From contig JADYYE010000004.1 in the NCBI GenBank assembly GCA_020853815.1, positions 1 through 42,997 of the forward strand: a stretch of DNA of 42,997 nucleotides, read 5' to 3'. Positions within the stretch are counted from its first letter, which is position 1. The number at the start of each line of letters is the position of its first letter. This document shows, piece after piece, positions 16,137 through 25,126 of this stretch. A program made the translations under genes and the position numbers. The stretch comes from Phycisphaerales bacterium. GTDB taxonomy: Bacteria; Planctomycetota; Phycisphaerae; Phycisphaerales; UBA1924. A model generated the notes under the pieces. It ran no database searches, had not been told where the DNA came from, and saw only the letters and a program-made list of their open reading frames with translations.

Positions 16137-18434
16137 ATGTCGAGATGTGTTGGATCGTGGCGCCGAGCGGCGCTGGTGGCCCTCGCGTCGCTTGGGCTGG
16201 GCGGGCCGGCGCTGGCGCAGTGCGGCGACGATGTACTGGCGATCGTGGGCGGCGGGTCGGTCGCGACGGTCGCGGTCAGCTCGACGCGCGCCGTCCAGGT
16301 GCGCGGCCTGTATCTCGAACTGCTGGATGTTTCGAACGCCAATTCGCCGACACTGGTGGGCATCGCGACACTCCCCGCGCCGGCGCGCGACCTGGTCTCG
16401 ATCGGCGGCGGCGTGGTGGTGGCGACCGGCGACGGCGTGCGCGTCTACGACATCGTGGGCGACAATCTGCTCCTGGCGGGCACGTACGAGCCCGCCGGTT
16501 CGTCCGCGGTCTATGGGCTGGCGGTCGACTGGCCGATCGTCTATGCGACCTTTGAGGATGAGGTCCGTGTCGTTGACTTCACGCTTCCGGGCGCGCCGAT
16601 CACGGCCGGTTCGTTCACCGGGTCGTACGCGGGCGTGGGGCTGAACGGGAGCACGCTGCTGGTCGAGGCGCGATACGGCACGGATCGGCTCGTGTCGCTC
16701 GACGTCTCGGATGCGACGGACATCAACGAGCTCGACTCGCTCACGCTCGGCAGTTTCGGGGGCGGAGTCGGCTCGCGGGTGCGGATGCTGGGCGGATACG
16801 CGTATGTCGCGCCGGAGTACTCCGGCGTTGTCTCCATTGTCGATACCAGCAACCCGGGCAATCTGGTCTTGCTGGGGAGCTTCGGTTCCGGCGGGTCCGT
16901 GCACGACCTCTCGCTGAACTACCCCTACCTCTATGTGGCGGCGGGGGTCTCGGGGCTGGAAACCTGGAACATGACCGCGCCGGAGTTTCCCACCAAGGTC
17001 GGCACGATCAACACAAGCGGCTACGCGAAGGACCTCTCGGTGCTCGGGACGCGCTTGTACCTCTCCGATCGCGAGGGTGGATTCCGCGTGTACACGCTCT
17101 CGAATCCGGCGTCGCCGGCGGCGGCGGGCACGCGTCTGACGGCGCCGGGCTATGCCCGCGACGTGGCGATCACGGGCTCGACGCTGCTGGTGGCCGACGG
17201 GCAGGCGGGCCTGCGGTTCTTCAACAACAGCACGCCCAGCGCGCCCACGCTCATCACCACGGTCGACACCGGCGACGAGGCGCAGCGCGTCGTCATCGCC
17301 GGGACGCTGGCGCTGGTCGCCGACGGGAGGGGCGGGCTGGTGGTGGTCGACATTTCCAACATCAACGCCCCGTTCATCCGGGGCATCTACGACGACCTCA
17401 CGATCGACGCGTGGGACCTGGCGGTGAACGGGAACACGGTGTGCGTGGTGGGCGGGCACGGCGGGCGCGTCATCGACATCACGAGCCCCGGCGCGCCGAC
17501 CAAGCGATCGGACATCGCGATCAGCGACTACATGTTCGGCGTGGTGAACAGCGGGAGCACGTTTTATATCGCCGCCAGCTACGCGGGCATGAACGTGTAC
17601 AACCTGGCGAACCCGTCCGCGCCGGCGCTGCTCTCGACGACCAACCTGCACCCCGGGAGGCAGGCGCGGAGCATCGCGCGCTCGGGCACGACGATCTACC
17701 TCGGGCAGAACGGCGTGAACGTGCTGGGCGTGGCCAACCCCTCGGCTCCGTCATGGCTCGGCTTTCTCGACCAGAGCCTCGCGGGCAGCCCCGATGCGCT
17801 GGGCGTCTCCGGCTCGCTGCTCTACGCCGGGGACTTCGCGTTCACGAGCGTGATCGACGTGGCGACGCCGGCGTTCCCGAGCGTCAAGTTCAAGCTGGAT
17901 ACCGAGCTGGGGGTGTTTTTCGATTCGCCCTTCGCCAACCTGCGAGTGATCGGGTCGCGCCTGTATATCTGCGACACGACGGGCGGGGTCCATGAGTATC
18001 CGATCACGTCGCAGCTCCCGCCGTATATCTGGGCCCAGCCGCAGAGCGTGGTGGCGGGGCTTCATTGCAGCGCCACGGTGAGCGTGAGCGCGTCTTCGGC
18101 GACCCTGATCGGGTACCAGTGGTATCGCAACGACCAGCTGATTCCCGGCGCGATTCAGAGCTCGTACGTCATCGGCGACCTGACCGACCAGACCGCGGGC
18201 GTGTATCAGTGCGTGGTGTCCAACACGACGTGCGGCGGGGTGCTGTCCGAGAAGGCGCTCGTGAGGCTGTGCCTGGCGGACGTCGATTGCAACGGGTTCA
18301 TCAACGGCGATGACTACGACGTTTTCGCCGATTTCTTTGAGTCCGGCTCGACCGACGGTGACCTGAACGGGGACGGCTTTCTGAACGGCGACGACTTTGA
18401 CATTTTCGCGGGCGCGTTCGAGGGCGGGTGCTGA
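16137..18434 (+). CDS. Exported LVIVD-repeat / Ig-like protein with dockerin-like tag
   Basis: A 765-residue secreted protein. A signal peptide ends A-L-A-Q at about residue 26. Residues ~35-620 are many ~40-residue units of the type V-x-x-x-G-S-x-L-Y-V-A-D-x-x-x-G-L-x-V-x-D-I-S-x-P, the LVIVD pattern, which builds a beta-propeller. An Ig-like domain follows (about 625-710: Q-P-Q-S-V-V-A-G ... Y-Q-W-Y-R-N ... Y-Q-C-V-V-S-N). The end is the paired EF-hand tag C-L-A-D-V-D-C-N-G-F-I-N-G-D-D-Y-D ... E-G-G-C. ATG 16137 has GGAG upstream. Divergent from mutS with ~250 bp between. Likely a surface binding protein; ligand unknown. Confidence 0.8.
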   Translation: MSRCVGSWRRAALVALASLGLGGPALAQCGDDVLAIVGGGSVATVAVSSTRAVQVRGLYLELLDVSNANSPTLVGIATLPAPARDLVSIGGGVVVATGDGVRVYDIVGDNLLLAGTYEPAGSSAVYGLAVDWPIVYATFEDEVRVVDFTLPGAPITAGSFTGSYAGVGLNGSTLLVEARYGTDRLVSLDVSDATDINELDSLTLGSFGGGVGSRVRMLGGYAYVAPEYSGVVSIVDTSNPGNLVLLGSFGSGGSVHDLSLNYPYLYVAAGVSGLETWNMTAPEFPTKVGTINTSGYAKDLSVLGTRLYLSDREGGFRVYTLSNPASPAAAGTRLTAPGYARDVAITGSTLLVADGQAGLRFFNNSTPSAPTLITTVDTGDEAQRVVIAGTLALVADGRGGLVVVDISNINAPFIRGIYDDLTIDAWDLAVNGNTVCVVGGHGGRVIDITSPGAPTKRSDIAISDYMFGVVNSGSTFYIAASYAGMNVYNLANPSAPALLSTTNLHPGRQARSIARSGTTIYLGQNGVNVLGVANPSAPSWLGFLDQSLAGSPDALGVSGSLLYAGDFAFTSVIDVATPAFPSVKFKLDTELGVFFDSPFANLRVIGSRLYICDTTGGVHEYPITSQLPPYIWAQPQSVVAGLHCSATVSVSASSATLIGYQWYRNDQLIPGAIQSSYVIGDLTDQTAGVYQCVVSNTTCGGVLSEKALVRLCLADVDCNGFINGDDYDVFADFFESGSTDGDLNGDGFLNGDDFDIFAGAFEGGC

Positions 18435-18589
18435 GACCGTCGGGTTGGAGGGTTGGACGTTGCGGCGATGGATTCGCGGGCGTTCGTGTCGAGCCCGTGT
18501 GTGATCGGACCGGGCGGGCTTGATGTTGCCCGGGTTTGCCGGCGGTTTTCGCTTCGCGCGGCGCGGCTCCCCCACTACACTTTGGGACT

Positions 18590-20119
18590 ATGAGCCACAC
18601 TGTTTCGCCGTCGGTCCTTGTCGCCCTTGCGCTCGCGTTGGCGGGCACGACCTCGTGCCTGGGTCAATCGTCGATCGACATTGACGGCGTGTTCGATGAC
18701 TGGGACGGGGTGGCGGTGCTGGCCACGGACCCGGCGGGCGATTCGTCGGGGGAGCTCGACGTGCTCGCGCTCTCGGCGCGTTCCGCGGGCACGGTGTTGT
18801 CGCTGAAGCTTGACTTGAGGAACCCGGTGAACCTTTCGACCGGATCGACCGCGAACGCGACGCTCCGGCTGGTGGTCACCGCGCCCAGCGGGCGGACGCT
18901 GACGGTCGATTTCCGGGGGCGGAAGGCCTATTTCGACGGGCAATCGAGCAGCGTGGTCCCCTGGCCGAATATCAGCTTCGAGTGTCTGCCCACGGCGTCG
19001 TCGACGAGCTGGGAAATGCGGATGGACCTGTCGCCGATCGGCGTGCAGGTGGGGCAGACGGTGTCGATGAACTTCAGCACGGCGGATTCGCTGGCCAGCG
19101 CGGCCAGCTACACGCTGGTTGATCCGGTGTCGGACGTGACGCGCCGGGTCATCGACCGCCGCCCCTGCACCGACCTGCGCGTGGCCAGCCTGAACACGGA
19201 GCAGACGGGGTTCAACGACGCCACGCGGCGTCCGAAGCTGTTGCGGATCGTCGATGCCGCCAACGCGGATGTGTACTGCTTCCAGGAGGAGTACAGCGGG
19301 AACACGGCGAACCTGATCTCGCACCTGAACGGCACGGACCCGTTGGAGAACGGCGCGTCGTGGAACGTGGTGCGTCAGACGGAGCTGTTCATCGCGAGCC
19401 ACTACCCGCTGATCGCGGTGGCGATGGGCGACCAGCACTTCGGGGCGGTGGTGCTCAACCCCGGGCGCGAGGTTCTGGTCGTGACCAACCATCCCAAGTG
19501 CTGCGGTTATCAGGGGACGAGCGAGGACGTGAAGCGGATCACGCAGGCGACGGACGCGATCAACAACCTGGCGTTGTTCCGGGCGGGACAGAAGGGCGCG
19601 AATCTGGTTGCGTACAAGGATGTCCCGGTGGTGGTGGTGGGCGACTGGAATCTCGTGGGATCGACCACGCCGCTGGATTTGTGGCTTGCGCCCAACGCGC
19701 CGGACATGAAGCGAGAGTTGGTGGTGAACCAGATCGGCGACGAGGCGTCGACATGGAAGTCGGGTGACGGGCTTGATTTCTGGCCGGGCGCGCTGGACCT
19801 CTTGGTGTGCTCACGGGCGACGCTCTTTGCGCGGCAGGTGGTGGGGCTGCACACGTCGGAGCTGAACGCGGGCGAACTGGCGGCGCTGGGCCTGCAGGCG
19901 GGCGACTCGGACGCGACGGACCATCGCATGGTCATCGCGGACCTGGGGCTGTTTCCCTCGGCCGAGATGAACGGCGACGGGTTTGTGAACGGGGACGATT
20001 ACGACGCGTTCGCGTCGTACTTCGAGAGCGGCGACTTGGCGGCGGACCTGAACCGGGACGGCTTTGTCAACGGCGACGACTACGACGCGTTCGCGTCGGC
20101 GTTCGAGGTGGGGTGCTGA
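18590..20119 (+). CDS. Exported endonuclease/exonuclease/phosphatase-like protein with dockerin-like tag
   Basis: A 509-residue protein with a signal peptide (to about residue 25). Residues ~27-190 are a beta-rich domain beginning I-D-I-D-G-V-F-D-D-W-D-G, like the start of CBM9-type domains. Residues ~197-450 resemble the endonuclease/exonuclease/phosphatase (DNase I-like) fold: L-R-V-A-S-L-N-T-E, the catalytic-type Glu in Y-C-F-Q-E-E-Y, V-V-V-V-G-D-W-N-L with Asp and Asn, and a final S-D-A-T-D-H-R-M-V. The end is two EF-hand repeats closing E-V-G-C; the leading Cys seen in the sister tags is absent. It probably cleaves phosphodiester or phosphate esters outside the cell, perhaps for phosphate gain. 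Same strand as the preceding gene, 155 nt apart. Confidence 0.75.
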   Translation: MSHTVSPSVLVALALALAGTTSCLGQSSIDIDGVFDDWDGVAVLATDPAGDSSGELDVLALSARSAGTVLSLKLDLRNPVNLSTGSTANATLRLVVTAPSGRTLTVDFRGRKAYFDGQSSSVVPWPNISFECLPTASSTSWEMRMDLSPIGVQVGQTVSMNFSTADSLASAASYTLVDPVSDVTRRVIDRRPCTDLRVASLNTEQTGFNDATRRPKLLRIVDAANADVYCFQEEYSGNTANLISHLNGTDPLENGASWNVVRQTELFIASHYPLIAVAMGDQHFGAVVLNPGREVLVVTNHPKCCGYQGTSEDVKRITQATDAINNLALFRAGQKGANLVAYKDVPVVVVGDWNLVGSTTPLDLWLAPNAPDMKRELVVNQIGDEASTWKSGDGLDFWPGALDLLVCSRATLFARQVVGLHTSELNAGELAALGLQAGDSDATDHRMVIADLGLFPSAEMNGDGFVNGDDYDAFASYFESGDLAADLNRDGFVNGDDYDAFASAFEVGC

Positions 20120-20123
20120 GAGC

Positions 20124-20178
20124 GGGCACTGGGATTAGGCACTGGGCATTGGGCATTGGGCATTGGGCATTGGGCCGT
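20124..20178. repeat. Heptamer tandem array (GGGCATT)
   Basis: About eight units including four consecutive GGGCATT copies, flanked by GGGCACT, GGGATTA and GGGCCGT variants; one unit is 6 bp. It begins five bases after the stop of the endonuclease-like gene. Nothing else was recognised in the 260-bp gap to 20381. Confidence 0.75.
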
Positions 20179-20380
20179 GGGTCGGCGAGAGTGCGAACGG
20201 ATGACGCGCGCCGGATGCCGATCGGCGTTGTGATTGGATTGATCGCGCGCGGATGGCGGTTGGCGGGCGCGGATGGTCGTGGCGCTGCTCGATCGTGCCG
20301 CGACGGAGCTGGCGTGAGATCGGACGCGTCAGGAGTGTCGCGCGGCCGGCGCGCGTGGCGCCGTCGCTTGTCAAGCGTGA

Positions 20381-20965
20381 CTACTTGGTGCGACGGCGGC
20401 GCGACGCGATCAGACCGGCGAGCCCGACCGATGCCGGGGCGCCCGGTGCGGGGACTTCGAGAATCTGCCCGCGGATCTCGCCGTCGGCGTAGGCGTTGGT
20501 GTGGATGTCGATGTACAAAAGGCCGTCGTAGAGCGCGTTCTGGTTGTCAATGAAATCGGACCAGAGTTGGCCCTGCTCGCCTCCGATGAACACGCCTCGC
20601 CAGTGGGCGAACAGGCGCTTGGGCTCGTACTCGACGAGGGTGGTGGTCGACCACCAGCCCAGGTCGACGACGAGAGGTCCGTTCTCGCCGAGCGGCGCTT
20701 TGTGGATATGAATCGAGGTGTCGTTGGGACCGTCGCCCGCAAGGTCGTCAAGCCCGATCCCCTCCAAATACAGCTTCACCTCGACCGAGAACCCGTGGTG
20801 GTCGTAGCCGATCGAAGCCGCTCCGGTCGCCAGGCTTTCCGTGGGATCAACGACCTGCGGTCCGTCCAGCACAGCGAAGTACGGCAAGATGTGTGCGTTG
20901 GCGGCGACGCCGGTGGCGGCGAGGGTCGTGGCGGCGATGAGGGCGTAGGTTTTGGGGGGGATCAT
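20381..20965 (-). CDS. CHRD-domain protein with PEP-CTERM-type tail
   Basis: A 194-residue exported protein. The signal peptide runs to about residue 24 (A-N-A). The body has the CHRD pattern: N-D-T-S-I-H-I-H-K-A-P-L-G near the middle, and near the end Y-I-D-I-H-T-N-A-Y-A-D-G-E-I-R-G-Q-I. The tail is V-P-A-P-G-A-P-A-S-V-G-L-A-G-L-I-A-S-R-R-R-R, PEP-CTERM-like. CHRD domains occur in chordin and in bacterial secreted proteins; a molecular activity is not established. ATG 20965 is preceded by GGGAG. Confidence 0.8.
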   Translation of the reverse strand: MIPPKTYALIAATTLAATGVAANAHILPYFAVLDGPQVVDPTESLATGAASIGYDHHGFSVEVKLYLEGIGLDDLAGDGPNDTSIHIHKAPLGENGPLVVDLGWWSTTTLVEYEPKRLFAHWRGVFIGGEQGQLWSDFIDNQNALYDGLLYIDIHTNAYADGEIRGQILEVPAPGAPASVGLAGLIASRRRRTK

Positions 20966-21157
20966 CGAGTTCTCCCGTGCGGACCGACCAATGACCAAAC
21001 AGCGACGGCGCTCCGTGGGCGCGGCATCGCTCTGATCGAAGATGCCTCAGGATCGGCGTCGCGGCCAGCAAAATCGCGCCAGACGGGACAAACGGACCCC
21101 GCGGCGGATCGGCCGTGGATTCGGGAGGGGTGGTGATGTCCGGGGCTGGCCCGAAGT

Positions 21158-23602
21158 TCAGTCCTTGGCGTCGCGGCGGTGGTTGCCCTTGCGCTTGTCG
21201 CGGGACTTGCTTTTCTGGCTGCGGCGTTGGGAGCCGGTCCTTTGGGAGAACTTGTCGAAGCCCGCGCCGCCGCCGTGCGACATGCCGCCGCCCAGTTCGA
21301 GCGCCGGTTTCTTGGACTTGCCGATCGCGCGTCCCTCGGCATCGTCGATCACCAGCTCGAGCTGACGGCGGGCGAGGTCGACGGAGGCGATCTTGGCCGT
21401 CACGGTGTCGCCCATGTTGAAGCTGCGCCCGGAGCGTTGATCGACGAGGGCGCCGGAGCGCGGCTCGATCTTCCAGATGGGCGGGAGGTTGCTGCGGGTC
21501 ACGTCGCCGGGGAGGTCGGAGGACTTGACGAAGCCGTCGGCGAGGTACTTGTCGAGTTGGACGAACACACCGCGGTTGTTGACGCCGGTGACCACGCCGC
21601 GGAACGACTCGCCGATGTGCTTTTCAAGGAGCTGGAGGACGAGGAACTTTCGGAGGGAGTGCTCGGCGTCCTCGGCGTTGGTCTCGCGCATGGTGGCGTG
21701 ACGCCCGATCTCGATGAGATCGACCTCGGGCGGGCAGAGGTTGGAATCTCGGAGGCGTCGCCCCAGAGCGGCGCCTTCCTCGTCGGTGGCGGGGCGGAGT
21801 CGGCCGTTCTCGGTCTCGTGGAGGTACGCCGCCAGAGCGCGGTGAACCGTGAGGTCGGCGTAGCGACGGATCGGGCTGGTGAAGTGGGCGTAGGCCGCGC
21901 TGGCGAGGGCGAAGTGGCCGACGAGCGCGGGCGAGTATTCCGCCTTGGTGAGCGTGCGGAGCACGGCCATGTGAACGGCCCGGGCCGCTGGCGTGCCGCG
22001 GGTGGCGTTCACAAGGCCCTGGAGTTCCTCGCGCGTCGGGTTCTTTGGGATCTTGAAGCCCGCGACCATGGCGCTGCGGCGGAGATCATCGGTGTCGCCC
22101 GGCGTGGGCTCGGGGTGGACGCGACGGAGCAGAGGCACGTTCAGACGCTCGAACAAGCGTGCCAGCACTTCGTTGGCCTCGACCATGAACATCTCGATGA
22201 GCGTGTGCGTGAAGGCATCGTCCTCGCGCTCGGCGTCGACGACATGCCCGTGCTCGTCGAAGATCAGAACGACATCGGGGAGCTCGAGCGAGATCATGCC
22301 CTGGCGCTGGCGACGTCCCTGGATCGCGCGCGCCAAGTTGTTCATTTCCTGGAGCGTTTCGAGGAGTTGGTCGGTGTACTTGGGGGGCGTCTTGGCGTGG
22401 CGGCGTGCTTCTTCGATGTTGCCGTCGATCAGCGCCTGGGCTTCGAGGTAGGTGAGGCGCTTGGACGACTTGATGAGCGTCTGGCCCACGCCCTCGGCGA
22501 CGATGGTGCCGTCGCGGTCGTAACGCATGAACGAGGACTTGCAGAAGCGGTGCACGCCTTCCTGCAGCGAGCAGATGCCGTTGGAGAGCAGCTCGGGGAT
22601 CATGGGGATGACGAGGCGCGGGAGGTAGACGGAGTTGGCGCGGTCCTTGGCCTCGGTGTCGATGGCGGAGCCGGGCGGGATGAAGTGGGCGACGTCGGCG
22701 ATGTGAACCGCCAATTCCCAGCCGCGTTCGGTCTTCTTGATCGAGATCGCGTCGTCATAGTCCTTGGCGTCGGGCGGATCGATGGTGATGATGAAATCGC
22801 CGGTGAGATCCTTTCGGCCGGGGAGGGCCGCGATGCCGCGCGTCGCGTAATCGGCCATCTGGCGCTCGTATTCGCGCGTGACCTCGCGGGCTTGCTCCAA
22901 GCACTCCTCGGGGAACTCACCGGGCAGGTTGTACGCCGCGATCGTCGCCTGGGTCTCAACGTCGGGGCGTCCGGCTTCACCCAGCAGGCGGACGATCACG
23001 CCCTCGGCCAGCATGCCGCCCTCTGGGTAGGCGACGATCTCCACGACCGCCTTGTCGCCTTCCTTGGCGTTTTTGCTCTCGGCGTCGCGGACGACGATGG
23101 GCTCGGTGATTTCGCGGCCGTCGGGGAAGACCAGCCACTGCGAGCCGCGCTTGGCGACCACGCCGGTGAAGTTGGCGCGCTTGCGCTTGAGCACCTCGAC
23201 GATCTCGCCCTCGAAGCCGGACTCGCCGGGGCGGCCCTGGCTCCGATAGACCGTGACGCGCACCGTGTCGCCCGAGAGGGCATCGCCGGTCGCGTCGGCG
23301 GGGATAAAGATCGAGCCCTCGCGCACGGGCGGCTCGGGTTTGACGAAGCCGAAGCCCTTCATCGCCTTGCGGAACACGCCGGAGATCTGCCCGCCGCGCG
23401 ACGTGATCGAGGGGAGCTGCACCAATCCCGACGCGGACATCGCCAGGACGCCCTTCTCGATCTCGTCGCGCACACCGGCCTCAAACTCGGCGTGCTCGTC
23501 GGCAGGCACGCGCAGGTCCACGGCAAGGTCCTCGATGCGGCGCGGTGTGTAGCCCTCGTGCCCGACGTGGTCCAGCAAGCGACGGCGGTATTTCAGAGAC
23601 AT
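21158..23602 (-). CDS. rnr: Ribonuclease R (RNB-family exoribonuclease)
   Basis: An 814-residue 3'-5' exoribonuclease. Cold-shock-type RNA-binding domains fill the first ~200 residues. The RNB catalytic site is I-D-P-P-D-A-K-D-Y-D-D (D275, D281, D283, D284, matching the magnesium-binding aspartates of the family). An S1 domain starts near residue 664 (G-E-S-F-R-G-V-V-T-G-V). A Lys/Arg-rich tail from ~764 fits RNase R rather than RNase II. It degrades structured RNA in the cytoplasm. ATG 23602 is chosen by the M-S-L-K-Y-R-R-R-L-L start and an AAGGA-like site; 23 more codons upstream consist of heptamer-repeat sequence. The 809-residue antisense frame is an artefact. Confidence 0.93.
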   Translation of the reverse strand: MSLKYRRRLLDHVGHEGYTPRRIEDLAVDLRVPADEHAEFEAGVRDEIEKGVLAMSASGLVQLPSITSRGGQISGVFRKAMKGFGFVKPEPPVREGSIFIPADATGDALSGDTVRVTVYRSQGRPGESGFEGEIVEVLKRKRANFTGVVAKRGSQWLVFPDGREITEPIVVRDAESKNAKEGDKAVVEIVAYPEGGMLAEGVIVRLLGEAGRPDVETQATIAAYNLPGEFPEECLEQAREVTREYERQMADYATRGIAALPGRKDLTGDFIITIDPPDAKDYDDAISIKKTERGWELAVHIADVAHFIPPGSAIDTEAKDRANSVYLPRLVIPMIPELLSNGICSLQEGVHRFCKSSFMRYDRDGTIVAEGVGQTLIKSSKRLTYLEAQALIDGNIEEARRHAKTPPKYTDQLLETLQEMNNLARAIQGRRQRQGMISLELPDVVLIFDEHGHVVDAEREDDAFTHTLIEMFMVEANEVLARLFERLNVPLLRRVHPEPTPGDTDDLRRSAMVAGFKIPKNPTREELQGLVNATRGTPAARAVHMAVLRTLTKAEYSPALVGHFALASAAYAHFTSPIRRYADLTVHRALAAYLHETENGRLRPATDEEGAALGRRLRDSNLCPPEVDLIEIGRHATMRETNAEDAEHSLRKFLVLQLLEKHIGESFRGVVTGVNNRGVFVQLDKYLADGFVKSSDLPGDVTRSNLPPIWKIEPRSGALVDQRSGRSFNMGDTVTAKIASVDLARRQLELVIDDAEGRAIGKSKKPALELGGGMSHGGGAGFDKFSQRTGSQRRSQKSKSRDKRKGNHRRDAKD

Positions 23603-23659
23603 GGATGAATCCTTGAAGAGGGCACTAGGCACTGGGCACGAGGAAATGCAAGAGGAAGG

Positions 23660-23687
23660 GGCATCGGGCATCAGGCATCAGGCATCG
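23660..23687. repeat. Heptamer tandem array (GGCATCG/GGCATCA)
   Basis: Four exact 7-bp units; a further three-unit GGCACTA/GGCACTG array lies at 23621-23641. Same family as the array at 20124. Confidence 0.65.
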
Positions 23688-23754
23688 GGAAAGGGCAAGT
23701 GAATGAGGCGCATGACGTGAGGCGGCCGGCACAGGAATGGGAGGATGAGAGACA

Positions 23755-23791
23755 AGCAGCAGCAGAAGAAGAAGAAGAAGAAGAAGAAGAA
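23755..23791. repeat. CAG/AAG trinucleotide microsatellite
   Basis: Three CAG units run into about nine AAG units, uninterrupted, in non-coding DNA. Confidence 0.85.
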
Positions 23792-23952
23792 TGGAATTGA
23801 GTTTTCAGAATGCGATTTGATCGAGTGTCGATGCGGGCACATGCACGACACCCCGCGTGCCGAGTTCGCACCGCCACACCCTTCCCTTCCGTGGCTCCTC
23901 GTGTCCCTCCGTGGTGAATTGTCTCGTCGGGCAAACTTCGTGCGATCTCAGC

Positions 23953-24954
23953 TCAGTGCGCCTCGACCGGCGCGTAGGCTCGCATGGCGGTGCGGAACGG
24001 GGCGAAGGTGACGCCCAGGTGCTCGGCGGCCTTGTCGAGGGTCGCGGTCGCGTCCTGGCCGCCCATGAGCGCCATTCCGTCGTCGAAGGGGAGCATGTCG
24101 CCCAGGCCGACCAGATTCATGGCGTGGAACTTGAGGGCCGCCAGCTTTGAGGGGACGCCGAACGGCTCGAGTCGATCGTTGCCGCCCGGGAGCGTGTCGC
24201 GGATGAAGCGGAGCATGTCGGGCCAGGAGAGGGTCTCGCTGCCGACGAGGTTGTAGGATTCGCCGATCGCGCGTTCGTTGTTGAGGGCCGCGACAAAGGC
24301 GCGGGCGACGTCGGTCACGAGCACCGGGGCGACGAGGGGATCGATCACGGTGTCGCCGCCCATGGGGACGCTCGGGTCCGCGACGCCGCGAGTGAAATAC
24401 GGCATGAAGAACCAGGGCAACTCGTGCCCGCTGACGAGCCCTTCGGCGACGTCCATGAAGTGGCTGCCCTCGCCGTGGATCAGGCCGGGGCGGAAAATGG
24501 TCCAGTCGATCGCGCTGTCGCGGACGAGTTGTTCGGCGGCCCACTTGGTCCGCTGGTAGGCGCACACGCCGTCGTCGCACACGCCCAGGGCGGACATGTG
24601 CATGAAGCGTCCGACGCCGGCGTCGCGGCAGGCGGCGAGGATGTTCCTGGTGGCGTCGACGTGGGCACGCTGGAAGGTGACGCCGTCGCGCGGATGCTCG
24701 CGCAGGATGCCGATGAGGTGGATGCAGGCGTCGGCGCCGGCGCACGCGGCCCGCGCGTCGCGCGCGTCGAGAGCGTCGCCCACGATGATCTCGATTGGCG
24801 TGCCTGCGGCCCGGGGCGGGAGCGTCTGGGCGGCCTTGGCGCGATCGCGGACCAGGGCGCGGACGGAGAACCCCCGGGTCAAGAGCTCGCGGACGACGTG
24901 ACGACCCACGAAGCCGGAGGCGCCGGTGACCGTGACGACTTTTTGCTGTGCCAT
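23953..24954 (-). CDS. NAD(P)-binding epimerase-like protein (NDUFA9/SDR atypical type)
   Basis: A 333-residue Rossmann-fold protein. The dinucleotide loop is G11-A-S-G14-F-V-G17, and S121 plus Y133-x-x-x-K137 (Y-Q-R-T-K) give an SDR-type active site. The H-L-I-G-I-L segment and later F-R-P-G-L-I-H-G-E-G match the NAD-dependent epimerase / NADH-ubiquinone-oxidoreductase 39-kDa-like group. Substrate unknown: sugar nucleotide, quinone-linked or steroid-type are all possible. ATG 24954 is preferred over 24963 because AAGGA is eight bases from the former but adjacent to the latter. Confidence 0.8.
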   Translation of the reverse strand: MAQQKVVTVTGASGFVGRHVVRELLTRGFSVRALVRDRAKAAQTLPPRAAGTPIEIIVGDALDARDARAACAGADACIHLIGILREHPRDGVTFQRAHVDATRNILAACRDAGVGRFMHMSALGVCDDGVCAYQRTKWAAEQLVRDSAIDWTIFRPGLIHGEGSHFMDVAEGLVSGHELPWFFMPYFTRGVADPSVPMGGDTVIDPLVAPVLVTDVARAFVAALNNERAIGESYNLVGSETLSWPDMLRFIRDTLPGGNDRLEPFGVPSKLAALKFHAMNLVGLGDMLPFDDGMALMGGQDATATLDKAAEHLGVTFAPFRTAMRAYAPVEAH

Positions 24955-25126
24955 TCGCTGCATCCTTCATGGGCGGGCGATTGTTCGCCCCCGCGAGTCG
25001 GCATCGTAGAGCCACCAAACCCGCGCCGTCCGAACAGACGCCGGGCCCGAGCAACCCCCGGCCTGTCGCCCGTCCCCGCCCAGCGCCCGTTCACGCGTTT
25101 GCCCGGCCGCCGGTACCATCGACCGC

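Larger units (their letters stand above)
23603..23952. other. Repeat-rich intergenic region
   Basis: The 350-bp gap between the epimerase gene and rnr (both minus strand) holds two heptamer arrays (23621-23641 and 23660-23687) and a CAG/AAG microsatellite. The minus-strand open frame across it translates to poly-Ser from the microsatellite and is not accepted as a gene. Confidence 0.6.

Noticed and set aside
21179-23608. 809-residue open frame antisense to rnr
   Set aside because: RNase R motifs are unambiguous on the minus strand; the antisense translation has no domain.
23671-23934. 87-residue minus-strand frame with poly-Ser
   Set aside because: Created by the AAG microsatellite; no ribosome site or protein-like flanks.
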